From an uncultured Acidobacteriia bacterium (lineage in GTDB: Bacteria; Acidobacteriota; Terriglobia; Bryobacterales; Bryobacteraceae): a DNA stretch of 64,000 nt. The DNA lies in assembly GCA_903825445.1 (NCBI GenBank), contig CAIKAS010000200.1, positions 45,968 to 109,967 on the forward strand. The letters run 5' to 3'. The notes under the pieces are model-generated. The model saw nothing but the letters and a program-made list of their open reading frames with translations. It made no database searches and was not told where the DNA came from. Of this stretch, positions 27,578 through 36,505 are shown piece after piece. The first letter of the stretch is position 1. Each line of letters starts with the position of its first letter. A program made the translations under genes and the position numbers.

Positions 27578-29326
27578 ATGAGTGTGCATGTGAGACGTTC
27601 CCGGATCCTCCTGACAGCCTTGATGTTTTTCGGTGCCTGCCTTCTTACTGCCCAGGGTGCCGCACCGACCGTATCGGCGCTGCCCACCAGCTTGACTTTC
27701 AACTGGCAGATGGGCGCGGCGATTCCGGCCTCGCAGGTTGTTTCGCTGAAAATTACTGCAGGAACGCCAGCGTATACCGCTACAGCGTCGGTCGCCACAC
27801 CCTGGCTGATTGCGACATCGAGCGCTGCTACGTTGCCAGCCGCACTGACCGTTTGGGTCAATCCATCCACGTTGACGCCGGGGACGTATGTCTCCACCGT
27901 CACGGTGACTGCCGCCGGTGCCGCAGGTCCGATCACTATTCCGATCACGCTTAATGTGACGCTCCCGCCGGGGAGTGCGGTCGTCGCACCCACCACACTG
28001 GCACTCGCGTCCCCGGGATCGCTCACAGGAACCTTCGCAATTACCGCCGGTCTTGCGCCCACCACCTTCACTGTCGTTTCCGGTGCCACATGGCTGACCG
28101 TCTCAGCCAACGCCGGAGCCGTATTGCCCAATGAAACTCAGACGCTCACAGTCACTGCCAATCCCGCGGCGCTCAACCCACAAGTTGCCGCCTATCCCGG
28201 AAAGCTGACTGTTACCACAACCGCCAATGGGGTTGCCACGACGCAGACCGTGACTGTCAATCTGACTGTGAATGCACAGACGCCAACAGTTGCGAGCGTC
28301 TGGCCATCACAGATTCCGGTGGGTTCGCCTAATACAACGCTCACTATTCAAGGCGTCAATTTCTACAGCGGAACGACGGTGACTGCCACTGGCTCGGCAA
28401 CTCCGTTGAAGCTGACGCTGGTGAGTTCCACTGTTCTGCTGGCGGTGCTTCCGGCTGCTCAGGTCGCAGCGGTCGGAGCCGTCAATTTGACCGTTACCAA
28501 CCCCGCGCCGGGTGGTGCAGCCGCGCCCTACGGTATTTCCGTCGGTAATGCTCCCTCTATTGCCGCGATCACTAACGCCGCGAGTTACTCGTTGGGTGCC
28601 GTCAGCCCGGGCGAAATGATTGCTATCTTCGGCCAGAATTTGGGGCCAACGCCGGCCGTGGATTTCACTGTGGCGGGCGGCTTTGTTCCCACCAGCGCGG
28701 GGGGCGTCTCAGTCACGATTGACGGGCAACCTGCTCCGATACTCTATGCGAGCGCTTCGCAGGTTACGGTTCAGGTGCCGTACACAGCGCAACTGGGAAC
28801 GGCGGCACTCGGCACCGCCAGAACAGTTGTATTAACTTATGGATTAGCAGCCCCCGTCTCCACGACTACGGATATTGTGGCTGCGGCCCCAGGCGTGTTC
28901 ACCATGAATGCCTCCGGCGTTGGTCAGGCGATCGTACTGAACATCGATCCGGTGACGTTCGCATACAGCGTCAACTCCGCCGCCAATCCCGCAAAGATAG
29001 GCAACGCCGTCACATTCTTTCTGACCGGTGAAGGCGATTACGCCAGTGCGACCTATGCGACTGAAACTGGCTTTATCGTGCCTGCCACTCCGCCCGTTGC
29101 CACAGGCGTCTATCCGGAGTTAGCGCCCCTTCCCACGGTGACTATAGGTGGCACGGCCGCGACCAGCGTAACTTACGCAGGTCCGATTCCCACGTGCATG
29201 CTGGGGCTCCTGCAGGTAAATGCCGTAGTGCCTGTTGGCGCAACGACGGGGAACGCAGTGCCACTTTTGGTCAACATTGGAGCGGGGCAGACACAGATCG
29301 GTCTGACCATGGCTGTTGCCCCGTAG
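27578..29326 (+). CDS. Secreted BACON/IPT-like protein with Solibacter-type C-terminal domain
   Basis: 582 residues. A signal peptide (ILLTALMFFGACLLTAQGAA) leads into two similar ~100-residue beta domains with a TPWLIATSS / ATWLTVSAN core, typical of BACON-like immunoglobulin folds. An IPT/TIG domain follows (VASVWPSQIPVGSPNTTLTI). From about residue 325 comes the domain known from Solibacter proteins (TIGR03437): ITNAASYSLGAVSPGEMIAI, FGQNLGP and YASASQVTVQVPY. Such proteins are presumed extracellular or surface-bound; partner and substrate are unknown. It is encoded 54 bp after paralog 2, possibly in the same transcript. Confidence 0.82.
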   Translation: MSVHVRRSRILLTALMFFGACLLTAQGAAPTVSALPTSLTFNWQMGAAIPASQVVSLKITAGTPAYTATASVATPWLIATSSAATLPAALTVWVNPSTLTPGTYVSTVTVTAAGAAGPITIPITLNVTLPPGSAVVAPTTLALASPGSLTGTFAITAGLAPTTFTVVSGATWLTVSANAGAVLPNETQTLTVTANPAALNPQVAAYPGKLTVTTTANGVATTQTVTVNLTVNAQTPTVASVWPSQIPVGSPNTTLTIQGVNFYSGTTVTATGSATPLKLTLVSSTVLLAVLPAAQVAAVGAVNLTVTNPAPGGAAAPYGISVGNAPSIAAITNAASYSLGAVSPGEMIAIFGQNLGPTPAVDFTVAGGFVPTSAGGVSVTIDGQPAPILYASASQVTVQVPYTAQLGTAALGTARTVVLTYGLAAPVSTTTDIVAAAPGVFTMNASGVGQAIVLNIDPVTFAYSVNSAANPAKIGNAVTFFLTGEGDYASATYATETGFIVPATPPVATGVYPELAPLPTVTIGGTAATSVTYAGPIPTCMLGLLQVNAVVPVGATTGNAVPLLVNIGAGQTQIGLTMAVAP

Positions 29327-29367
29327 CCCTTCGAGAGTACGAACCAACCAGCCCGCGAGAGATATTT

Positions 29368-30135
29368 ATGAGCATCAGAAAATACAACCGAATTCCCCCA
29401 CTGACTTCACTGACGATTATCCTCGCGTTAGCTGCCACTTCAACTGTGGCCTCCGCCCAAACTGTCGCCGCAGTGTCGAACTTTGGACGAGCCACCCTGA
29501 GCATGCGCGATATCCAAACTTCATTCCTCCCGAGCGACGCCAGGACATCACAGGAAGTTCTGAAAGACCAGGCTATTACTGGTGCCGGCACTCAGGTTGC
29601 TGACAATCTGGCCGGCATGGCAGGCAGTAAACTCCTGACGGCGCCAGCCGGACTCGGGGGGCTGCCCGTACAGATCGGCCTGCAGGCACTGATAGGCATG
29701 AGAAAGCGAACGGTAAAGGGTTTCACTGTTTCCTATTTGCGGGGCCTGTCATCCGATACCGTGATTCCTGCCGGTGCGATCTCACTGAACGTCGACACCG
29801 ACCCGGGTACCTTGCAAAGTGCCGGCTTGCAATCTGGCATGCCGCTGCTGTTCCGCCTTCAGACGTCAGGCAAAGACTTTGCCCGCATCCTGCGCACCAG
29901 TCATATCTCCTACAAAGATCCCGGCGGCAGCATTCTTGCCGCAGATGTCCTGGGAACGGATCAGAATGTTGTGCCTTGTCAGACTGCAAGGGACGGCGAC
30001 AAAGTGACGCTCGTACCTGATCAGCCTCTGGAGGCGGGTGAGTACGCGGTGGTGCTGCCAACCACGCAAGTCGGTCCGGGAATCATCTCCCGCGAAGCTC
30101 TGGTCATGGCGTGGGATTTCAGGATTTCACAATAG
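29368..30135 (+). CDS. Secreted hypothetical protein
   Basis: 255 residues from the ATG after GAGAGATATTT. There is a clear signal peptide (LTSLTIILALAATSTVASAQ) and no membrane helix after it. The body is mixed: a Gly/Ala-rich middle (AGMAGSKLLTAPAGLGGLP) and a beta-rich C-terminal half ending GEYAVVLPTTQVGPGIISRE. I do not recognise the family. It lies 41 bp after the Solibacter-domain protein and before a terminator-like hairpin, so it probably ends that transcription unit. Confidence 0.7.
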   Translation: MSIRKYNRIPPLTSLTIILALAATSTVASAQTVAAVSNFGRATLSMRDIQTSFLPSDARTSQEVLKDQAITGAGTQVADNLAGMAGSKLLTAPAGLGGLPVQIGLQALIGMRKRTVKGFTVSYLRGLSSDTVIPAGAISLNVDTDPGTLQSAGLQSGMPLLFRLQTSGKDFARILRTSHISYKDPGGSILAADVLGTDQNVVPCQTARDGDKVTLVPDQPLEAGEYAVVLPTTQVGPGIISREALVMAWDFRISQ

Positions 30136-30150
30136 TGGACTCTTCCCGTG

Positions 30151-30180
30151 AATCGGCGAAATCTCGCCGATTGTCTTTAA
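30151..30180 (+). terminator. Hairpin terminator after the secreted-protein run
   Basis: Perfect 8-bp arms AATCGGCG (30151-30158) and CGCCGATT (30165-30172) with a 6-nt loop, followed by GTCTTTAA. It begins 16 bp after the stop of the secreted hypothetical gene. The T-run is short, so termination may be partial. Confidence 0.55.
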
Positions 30181-30268
30181 TTCGTCGGGCAACTGTCGTT
30201 TCGCCGACTGTAGTTTCAACGGCTTCGGGGTGCGTGCAGAACGGAACGGCAATTGCTTGTAAAGAGGC

Positions 30269-30892
30269 ATGAGTACTATTAACAATCTTTCCAGTAACTT
30301 CCTGCAATCGGCCCTGAATAATGTCTTCCAGAGCGCGGGCCTGACGGCTAATTCTGCAGGAAGCCAGGGCAGCGCCAGCGTGAACCCGACAGCGCAACAG
30401 TCGGACAACGGGCAGCTTTCGCAGTTCGCCCAGATAGCCAGCACCCTCCAGCAACTGCAGCAATCGAACCCCACCCAATATCAGCAAGTCACACAACAGA
30501 TTTCTGCGAATCTGCAAACCGCCGCACAAACTGCCCAGTCAGACGGCAATACGACCGCAGCGAACCAGCTGAACCAATTGTCTACGGATTTCTCAAATGC
30601 TTCTCAAAGCGGCCAACTCCCGAATCTGCAGGACCTGGCGCAAGCGATTGGCGGACATCACGGTCATCATCATCACTCCCACTTTGGTTCTTCCGCGTCC
30701 GGGGATAACGGCACCAATGCAACGAGCAGCGGTTCTTCGGCCGGCAATGCGTCGGCCAGCACCACGAGTTCAGCTCTGAGTCAGTTTCTGGCGTCGCTGC
30801 AGGGAAGTGGGACCGAGAGCAATTCGCTCAATCCGGCAACGATCATTTTCGACACGCTCTCAAATGCCGGCGTCAACGTCGCCAACAGCTGA
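30269..30892 (+). CDS. Gln/Ser-rich helical protein with His cluster
   Basis: 207 residues with Shine-Dalgarno AAAGAGG. It has no signal peptide. The first ~125 residues are helical and very rich in Gln/Asn/Ser/Ala (LQQLQQSNPTQYQQVTQQIS). A histidine cluster at residues 130-138 (HHGHHHHSH) follows, then a Ser/Gly linker and a short C-terminal helix (SALSQFLASLQG, ATIIFDTLSNAGV). The His cluster could bind metal. No family recognised; the composition resembles exported flagellar-type proteins but that is weak evidence. Confidence 0.65.
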   Translation: MSTINNLSSNFLQSALNNVFQSAGLTANSAGSQGSASVNPTAQQSDNGQLSQFAQIASTLQQLQQSNPTQYQQVTQQISANLQTAAQTAQSDGNTTAANQLNQLSTDFSNASQSGQLPNLQDLAQAIGGHHGHHHHSHFGSSASGDNGTNATSSGSSAGNASASTTSSALSQFLASLQGSGTESNSLNPATIIFDTLSNAGVNVANS

Positions 30893-30936
30893 GTCGACAT
30901 CCGTAACCGGTAGCCCCGCAGCGCTACGCTGTATTC

Positions 30937-31311
30937 ATGCCGTGCGAGTATGAGATCGACTTGCCACGTCGTTTGATCCGTTGCCGGGGCTGGGGCTCAG
31001 TTACCCACGCAGAGATTACGGGGATGCGGCTCGAATTCACCCACGATCCGGCGTTCCGTCCGGAATTTTGTCAGCTCTATGACTTCCAGGATGTGACGGA
31101 TACTAACATGTCCGCCAGCGAAGTTCGGGATCTCGCGAGCTATTCGCCGTTCAGCCATCAGGCGCGCCGGGCCATCGTAGCGCCGCAAAATGCGGTCTAT
31201 GGAAAGGCACGCATGTTTGCAATTCAACGCGAGGCTGGTGGCGGTCAGGAAGAAGTAGGCGTTTTCAGGTCACTTGAGGAAGCAAACGTTTGGCTGGGGC
31301 TCGCACATTAA
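30937..31311 (+). CDS. SpoIIAA-like (STAS-like) small protein
   Basis: 124 residues. The layout fits the SpoIIAA-like family: a beta-hairpin start (YEIDLPRRLIRCRGWGSVTH), FCQLYDFQDVTDTNMSASEV, a central RRAIVAPQNAVYGKARMFAI and the C-terminal VFRSLEEANVWLGL helix. These proteins are small cytoplasmic regulators of unknown partner. Its stop codon interlocks with the stop of the convergent histidine kinase gene (4-bp overlap). Confidence 0.72.
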   Translation: MPCEYEIDLPRRLIRCRGWGSVTHAEITGMRLEFTHDPAFRPEFCQLYDFQDVTDTNMSASEVRDLASYSPFSHQARRAIVAPQNAVYGKARMFAIQREAGGGQEEVGVFRSLEEANVWLGLAH

Positions 31312-34300
31312 ACCGGCTGGCCAAGAAGGGACTCGACAGTTGCCAGCAGTTGGTCTGGATCTATTGGTTTTACCAGCGTGGCGTTCGCACCCAAAAGTTC
31401 TATCGTCTTCATGAATTGTCCGCCAAACGCGCCGGACATGGCAATGATCTTGGTTCGCGGACACAGCTTGCGGACAGCACGCAGAGTCTCGGTCCCATCA
31501 TGATTCGGCATCACCATGTCCGTGATGACCAGATCGGGAACCTCTCCGCTGCGCAAAATCTCCAGCGCCTCCGCCCCATCCGAAGCGAGTAATACCCGGT
31601 TGTCCTCTCCAAGGATTGCCATAAACAGATTGCGAATCCCGCTCTCATCATCCACGACCAGAATCGTGTGTCCGACCGGGCGCGAGGGTCCGAGCACCTC
31701 GCGCACCTTGCGTCCCAGTTCATCCGGGCCAAATGGCTTGGGGAGATAGTGCAGGGCGGACACTGCCGCAGGAGGGCCGAGTGCGTCATCCGGATAGCCA
31801 GACATGAAGATTACTTTCATCTCTGGCCGAGAGGACAGCAGGCGTTCAGCCAGCCTGTTCCCGTTCATGCCTGGCATAACAACGTCTGTGAGCAGCAAAT
31901 CGATCCGGCCTGCCCTCCGTTCTGAGATCTTGAGAGCTTCTTCGCTGCCGCGGGCCGCCAGAACCACATAACCACAGGATCGCAACGTTTCAACGGCAAG
32001 TCTGCGCACGTTGTCTTTGTCTTCCACCACGAGGACCGTTTCCGATCCCGTGACATCAGCTGAGCGCGGTCCGGCCTCCTCATCGCCAGTAACTTCACCA
32101 GCGGCCAGCGGCAAGTACACTTTGAACGCCGCACCCTGCCCTGGCTCACTCTCGACACGCACGAAGCCGCCGCACTGCCTGACAATGCCGTATACCATCG
32201 AAAGCCCCAGGCCTGTTCCTTTTCCTGTTTCCTTAGTGGTAAAAAACGGCTCAAAGATATGCTGCAGCGTAGCCCGATCCATGCCGACTCCCGTGTCGGT
32301 CACCGACAACAGAATGTATGGACCGTGCGCTCCTTCCGCGCCATCCGTCGTTCCTTGTATATCGACCTGGGCGTCGCTTGTCTCAATTATGAGTTTCCCG
32401 CCATCTGGCATCGCGTCTCCCGCATTCACCACCAGGTTCAGTAGCACCTGATAGATCTGGTTCCGGTCAGCCATCACAATATCCCCGGACGTTCTGAAGG
32501 TGGTGACCATTTCGATGTCTTCACGCATCAGGCGGCGCAGCATTCCTTCCGAGCTGGCCACTACCGAGTTAAGATGCAGCAATTTTGCCTGATTGGGCTG
32601 ATTTCTGCTGAACGTGAGTAGTTGCTGGGTCAGGCTCGCGGCCTGCGCGCCCGCCTCTTTGATTTCATCCAGTTGCCGTCGCGTAGGGTCCCCTTCGGGA
32701 AAACGCCGGATGAGCAGATCCGTATAACCGCTGATGACCGTCAGCAGATTATTGAAATCGTGCGCGACACCACCGGCGAGGCGACCTACACTCTCCAGCT
32801 TCTGGGCTTGCCTGAACTGTTCCTCCAGCCCTTTCCGCTCGGTGATATCAGTTTGGGTCCCTACCATCCGAAGCGGCTGTCCGTCGGCGCCCCTCGCCAC
32901 GATTTTGCCTCGGTTAAGAACCCAGATGTATTGGCCGGACTTGCAGCGCACGCGAAATTCCGCCGAGTATACATCTTGTCCACTTGCCAGGAATCCTTGT
33001 ACGTAGGCTTCGACAGCCTTAATATCTTCCGGGTGGACCCCTTCACGCCATTCCGCATAACCCCCACCCAACTCGCCTGACTGATAACCGAGCATATATG
33101 CGTAACGCGGGCTGTGTCGCGTTTGTCCGGTTACCAAATCCCAGTCCCAATACCCCTCATTTGTTGCGTCCAGGACCAATTCCAGAAGTTCGCGGCTGCT
33201 GTTTAGTTCGGCCTCCGCCTGGCGCCGCTGGCGATCCTTTTCCAGTTTGTCCACGGCATAAGAAACGCTTCCACCAATTTCGGCGGCCAACTTAATTTCC
33301 TCATCGTTGAAGAAATTTGCCTCCGTCGAGAAGAACTGCAGCATTCCTGCTACCTTCCCGTCCCTCCAAAGGGGTAGTCCAATCGCCGAACGAATCTGGA
33401 ATTTCGCTGCGACGTCACGCATGTGAATGATGCGGGGATCAGAGGGGATATCATTGCAGACCACTGAACCGCCGTCCCTCATTGAGAATTCTACGGCAGC
33501 TTGGCCCAGTGGCTTGCCGATGGCCTGGATGCACGCATCTTCCAGGTACCGGGCGCTTTCGCCGGCTCGCGCCCGCGGAACAATCAGATGCGTGACGGGA
33601 TCGATCATGCCGATGTAAGCCGCCCGAAAACCGCCATCTTCAACTGCGATCCGACAAACCTGGTCCAATAACTCAGCTTCCGTCCGGGCCTCGATAAGAG
33701 CCTGACCGCACCGGCTCAGGACGGCATACAGTCGGTTCAATCGTCGAATCTGCGCCTCTGTTCGGTTACGCTCGGTAATATCGCGGACAATACTCTGAAG
33801 ACGCGTTCCGCCATCCACGTCAATGAGTCGGATGCTGACTTCAACCGGAAAGACAGCGCCGCTCTTGCGCTGGTGCGTGGTTTCATAGACCAGGCTTTTT
33901 TCGGCCCTCAATATTTCCAGAGTCTGTTCATATGTAGTCAGCGTCTCCGGAGCGCGCAATTCCCGAAAGTTCATTTTCAGGAACTCCGTCCGCGAATAAC
34001 CATAAATCTCGGTTGCGCGTTCGTTGGCCTCGAGGATAGCTCCATCACCATCCCCCAGGAAAATAGCGTCGTTGGCAAACCGTGTCAGGTAATCGTAGTG
34101 ACCTAAGAGCGCCACATGCTCTGCCTCCGCCTCGTAGCGCTGGCGGTAGTAGGTTGCTATTTGCTGCCTCCAGATCAGCGCCATGCCTGCCCCGCACATG
34201 ACGATGAGAAATCCGCCGACGAGCACGGTCAAGGTCATCGTATGACGCAGAGGTGCGTAGGCCACATCCGCGCGCATCCGGGCGACTACGAGCCACGAGT

Positions 34301-35123
34301 CCCGAATTCGTCTTGCCGACGCCACCAGCGGTGTACCGTGATCATCTACACCGTCTGCAAACCCGTCCTTACTCATAACGGCCCGGACTGCGGAAGACGC
34401 CTGGTTCGGCTGGAGGTTGACTACGAATTCCTTTGCTCCGCCTGATGCTCTGAGGACACGAACCACACCCTGTTCCTGGCGCGCGATTATCACCTCACCT
34501 GTCTGCTGTGGTGACGGCCACCTCAGAACGTCTGGCAGCGGCAAAGTCCACGGATCTACTCCCAAAAGTACCGTGCCCAGCAGCGAACCGTCCTGAGATT
34601 TCAGCGGCGCTCCGAACAAAAACTGCGAACGAGCGGCCAGAGCACCCTGAGAATAGTAGTTGACAATAATGCCCTTGGACGCGGCAGTCAAGGCCGCATC
34701 GCGGTAGAGGGCGGCCGTGCCAAGCAGAGGACCGCTGTTCAGTCGAACCTTCCCCTCCGCGTCCGTCAAAACAACACTTGCGTAGTGGTAATCGGCGCGA
34801 ATAGTATCCATCCATTGCAACGCCTGACGCCGGATGTCCGGGGTGTCGTTCGACGCCAACACGCGCTGAACCGCCGGTATCATTGGGGCGACGGCTATTG
34901 CTACCTGAACATCGCCTGTTCGTTCCGCGTACCACGCCAATAGCTGGCTTGCTTTCAGGTCGGTAATGTCGTTTAGTTGGCGTCTCAGCGCGAGCTCAAA
35001 GACCAGCTTTTGACCAGCATAAGAACGGTAGCCTGCGATTCCGATCGCGACTGTCAGTGTGAGGAACACCGCGACGTAGAGAGAACCTTGGGGGCGTGAC
35101 GCGACGACGGTTCTGGATGGCAT
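31308..35123 (-). CDS. Hybrid sensor histidine kinase (extracytoplasmic sensor-PAS-GAF-PAS-HisKA-HATPase-REC-REC)
   Basis: About 1271 residues from the ATG giving MPSRTVVASRP. TM1 is near 14-34 and TM2 near 295-318, and the ~260-residue segment between them is probably a periplasmic Cache-like sensor. Then come PAS (about 345-455), GAF (about 480-625), PAS/PAC (about 640-765), HisKA with His788 in GGVAHDFNNLL, HATPase (NLVVNAGDAMPDGG, DTGVGMD, GTGLGLSMV) and two receivers with Asp1080 (LLLTDVVMPGM) and Asp1202 (LVITDMVMPNH). No adjacent DNA-binding regulator is seen, so the output route is unknown. Confidence 0.92.
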   Translation of the reverse strand: MPSRTVVASRPQGSLYVAVFLTLTVAIGIAGYRSYAGQKLVFELALRRQLNDITDLKASQLLAWYAERTGDVQVAIAVAPMIPAVQRVLASNDTPDIRRQALQWMDTIRADYHYASVVLTDAEGKVRLNSGPLLGTAALYRDAALTAASKGIIVNYYSQGALAARSQFLFGAPLKSQDGSLLGTVLLGVDPWTLPLPDVLRWPSPQQTGEVIIARQEQGVVRVLRASGGAKEFVVNLQPNQASSAVRAVMSKDGFADGVDDHGTPLVASARRIRDSWLVVARMRADVAYAPLRHTMTLTVLVGGFLIVMCGAGMALIWRQQIATYYRQRYEAEAEHVALLGHYDYLTRFANDAIFLGDGDGAILEANERATEIYGYSRTEFLKMNFRELRAPETLTTYEQTLEILRAEKSLVYETTHQRKSGAVFPVEVSIRLIDVDGGTRLQSIVRDITERNRTEAQIRRLNRLYAVLSRCGQALIEARTEAELLDQVCRIAVEDGGFRAAYIGMIDPVTHLIVPRARAGESARYLEDACIQAIGKPLGQAAVEFSMRDGGSVVCNDIPSDPRIIHMRDVAAKFQIRSAIGLPLWRDGKVAGMLQFFSTEANFFNDEEIKLAAEIGGSVSYAVDKLEKDRQRRQAEAELNSSRELLELVLDATNEGYWDWDLVTGQTRHSPRYAYMLGYQSGELGGGYAEWREGVHPEDIKAVEAYVQGFLASGQDVYSAEFRVRCKSGQYIWVLNRGKIVARGADGQPLRMVGTQTDITERKGLEEQFRQAQKLESVGRLAGGVAHDFNNLLTVISGYTDLLIRRFPEGDPTRRQLDEIKEAGAQAASLTQQLLTFSRNQPNQAKLLHLNSVVASSEGMLRRLMREDIEMVTTFRTSGDIVMADRNQIYQVLLNLVVNAGDAMPDGGKLIIETSDAQVDIQGTTDGAEGAHGPYILLSVTDTGVGMDRATLQHIFEPFFTTKETGKGTGLGLSMVYGIVRQCGGFVRVESEPGQGAAFKVYLPLAAGEVTGDEEAGPRSADVTGSETVLVVEDKDNVRRLAVETLRSCGYVVLAARGSEEALKISERRAGRIDLLLTDVVMPGMNGNRLAERLLSSRPEMKVIFMSGYPDDALGPPAAVSALHYLPKPFGPDELGRKVREVLGPSRPVGHTILVVDDESGIRNLFMAILGEDNRVLLASDGAEALEILRSGEVPDLVITDMVMPNHDGTETLRAVRKLCPRTKIIAMSGAFGGQFMKTIELLGANATLVKPIDPDQLLATVESLLGQPV

Positions 35124-35322
35124 GGCGATCTTCAGCTTTCCCGGAATCGCCGGGATCCACGTGCAACGATTGCAATCGGAGCTTTCCCCGGATTCTAGCA
35201 AATTGCGCCCGGTGCGGACTTCAAGGAACACGCCGACGAACGGAATTGACGTGTCCGATGTCCGATAAGCGAGATAAGGGCGTCAAGTCGACTGGCCCAC
35301 GACTCCCAGGAGACAGCATGAA

Positions 35323-36504
35323 ATGCGGCATGTAAACCGGACACTGGATACGTCACGAACAGGAGATGAGGCCGAGAGACTACGAAATGGTCTCTCGGAA
35401 CTCGTAGTTGGGCAAGGCGAGGCGATCAACCAAATAGTGGGTGTTTACCAAACCTGGCTCACCGGCATGACGAGCGTCGGACGGCCGATCGGCAACCTCC
35501 TGTTTCTTGGCCCCACGGGCACCGGCAAGACACGCCTGGTGGAAGCAACCGCGGAAGTATTGTTGGGGAGTGAACGCGCGGTTCTGAAGATTGACTGCGC
35601 CGAATTTCAGCACAGCCATGAGATCGCGAAGCTGATTGGCTCTCCGCCCGGATATCTCGGGCATCGGGAAACGCACGCGTTGCTCAGCCAGGACATGCTT
35701 GATCAACATCATTCGGACGACATGAAGATCAGCTTCGTGCTGTTCGACGAAATTGAAAAGGCCAGCGATGCGCTATGGAACCTGTTACTCGGCATTCTGG
35801 ACAAGGCGACACTGACCCTTGGCGACAACCGGAGGGTGGATTTCTCCAACGCTCTGATCTTTATGACCAGCAACCTGGGCGCCGCCGATATGGGCGCTAT
35901 GTTGAGACCAAGGCTAGGATTCACCACCTCTGGACACCTGAACATCAGCGCGGATCCGGCAGCGTTGTCTGCACTGCATGAGAAATCCACCCGCGTGGGA
36001 GTAGAGGCCGCAAAACGTAAGTTTACTCCAGAGTTCATGAACCGCATCGACCGGGTGGTTGTTTTCAGACGCCCGGGTGATGAAGAGCTGGACAGGATAC
36101 TGAGCCTGGAACTGAAGCGTGTGCAGGAGCGAATCTTCGCGGCGGGGAATCTGGCTCCTTTCATTTTCGAGCTGACCCGAGACGCTCGTTCCTTCGTTCT
36201 CAGCGAAGGAACCGATATGGAGTACGGCGCGCGTCATCTGAAGCGCGTAGTGGAGAAGAGAATCGTGCACCCATTGTCGAATCTGGTGGCATCAAACCAG
36301 ATCAAGGGGGGCGAGCTTATTCGGATTGGATTCGATTCGGATTTGAAAAGGCTTTCGTTCGTGACAGAAACCGAAGGCCTGCCGATCGACACAATATTTC
36401 AGATGACCCGCCCCGCGGCAGCTACGTGCGCAGCGATCGCGAACGGAGTTAATCGCAGCGAGGCCCGCAAACCGCGGGAATCGCTGCTTGGCGTCCGCCG
36501 CTGA
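35323..36504 (+). CDS. Stand-alone ClpB-D2-type AAA+ ATPase
   Basis: 393 residues with a single AAA_2 module: Walker A GPTGTGKT (63-70), pore-loop motif GSPPGYLGH (107-115), Walker B FVLFDE (138-143), sensor-1 Asn in MTSNLG, arginine region FTPEFMNRIDRVV, then the Clp small domain with sensor-2 GARHLKR. It matches the second ATPase domain of ClpA/ClpB but lacks the N-domain, D1 and coiled-coil middle domain. No ClpP-binding IGF-type loop was spotted and no protease is adjacent. An AGGAGA ribosome site precedes it. It converges with pckG at a 1-bp gap. Unfoldase activity is likely; the target is unknown. Confidence 0.83.
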   Translation: MRHVNRTLDTSRTGDEAERLRNGLSELVVGQGEAINQIVGVYQTWLTGMTSVGRPIGNLLFLGPTGTGKTRLVEATAEVLLGSERAVLKIDCAEFQHSHEIAKLIGSPPGYLGHRETHALLSQDMLDQHHSDDMKISFVLFDEIEKASDALWNLLLGILDKATLTLGDNRRVDFSNALIFMTSNLGAADMGAMLRPRLGFTTSGHLNISADPAALSALHEKSTRVGVEAAKRKFTPEFMNRIDRVVVFRRPGDEELDRILSLELKRVQERIFAAGNLAPFIFELTRDARSFVLSEGTDMEYGARHLKRVVEKRIVHPLSNLVASNQIKGGELIRIGFDSDLKRLSFVTETEGLPIDTIFQMTRPAAATCAAIANGVNRSEARKPRESLLGVRR

Positions 36505-36505
36505 C

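Noticed and set aside
35318-35335. Five-codon leader frame (MKCGM) overlapping the AAA+ gene start
   Set aside because: It has the better-spaced ribosome site, but a five-residue frame cannot be distinguished from chance.
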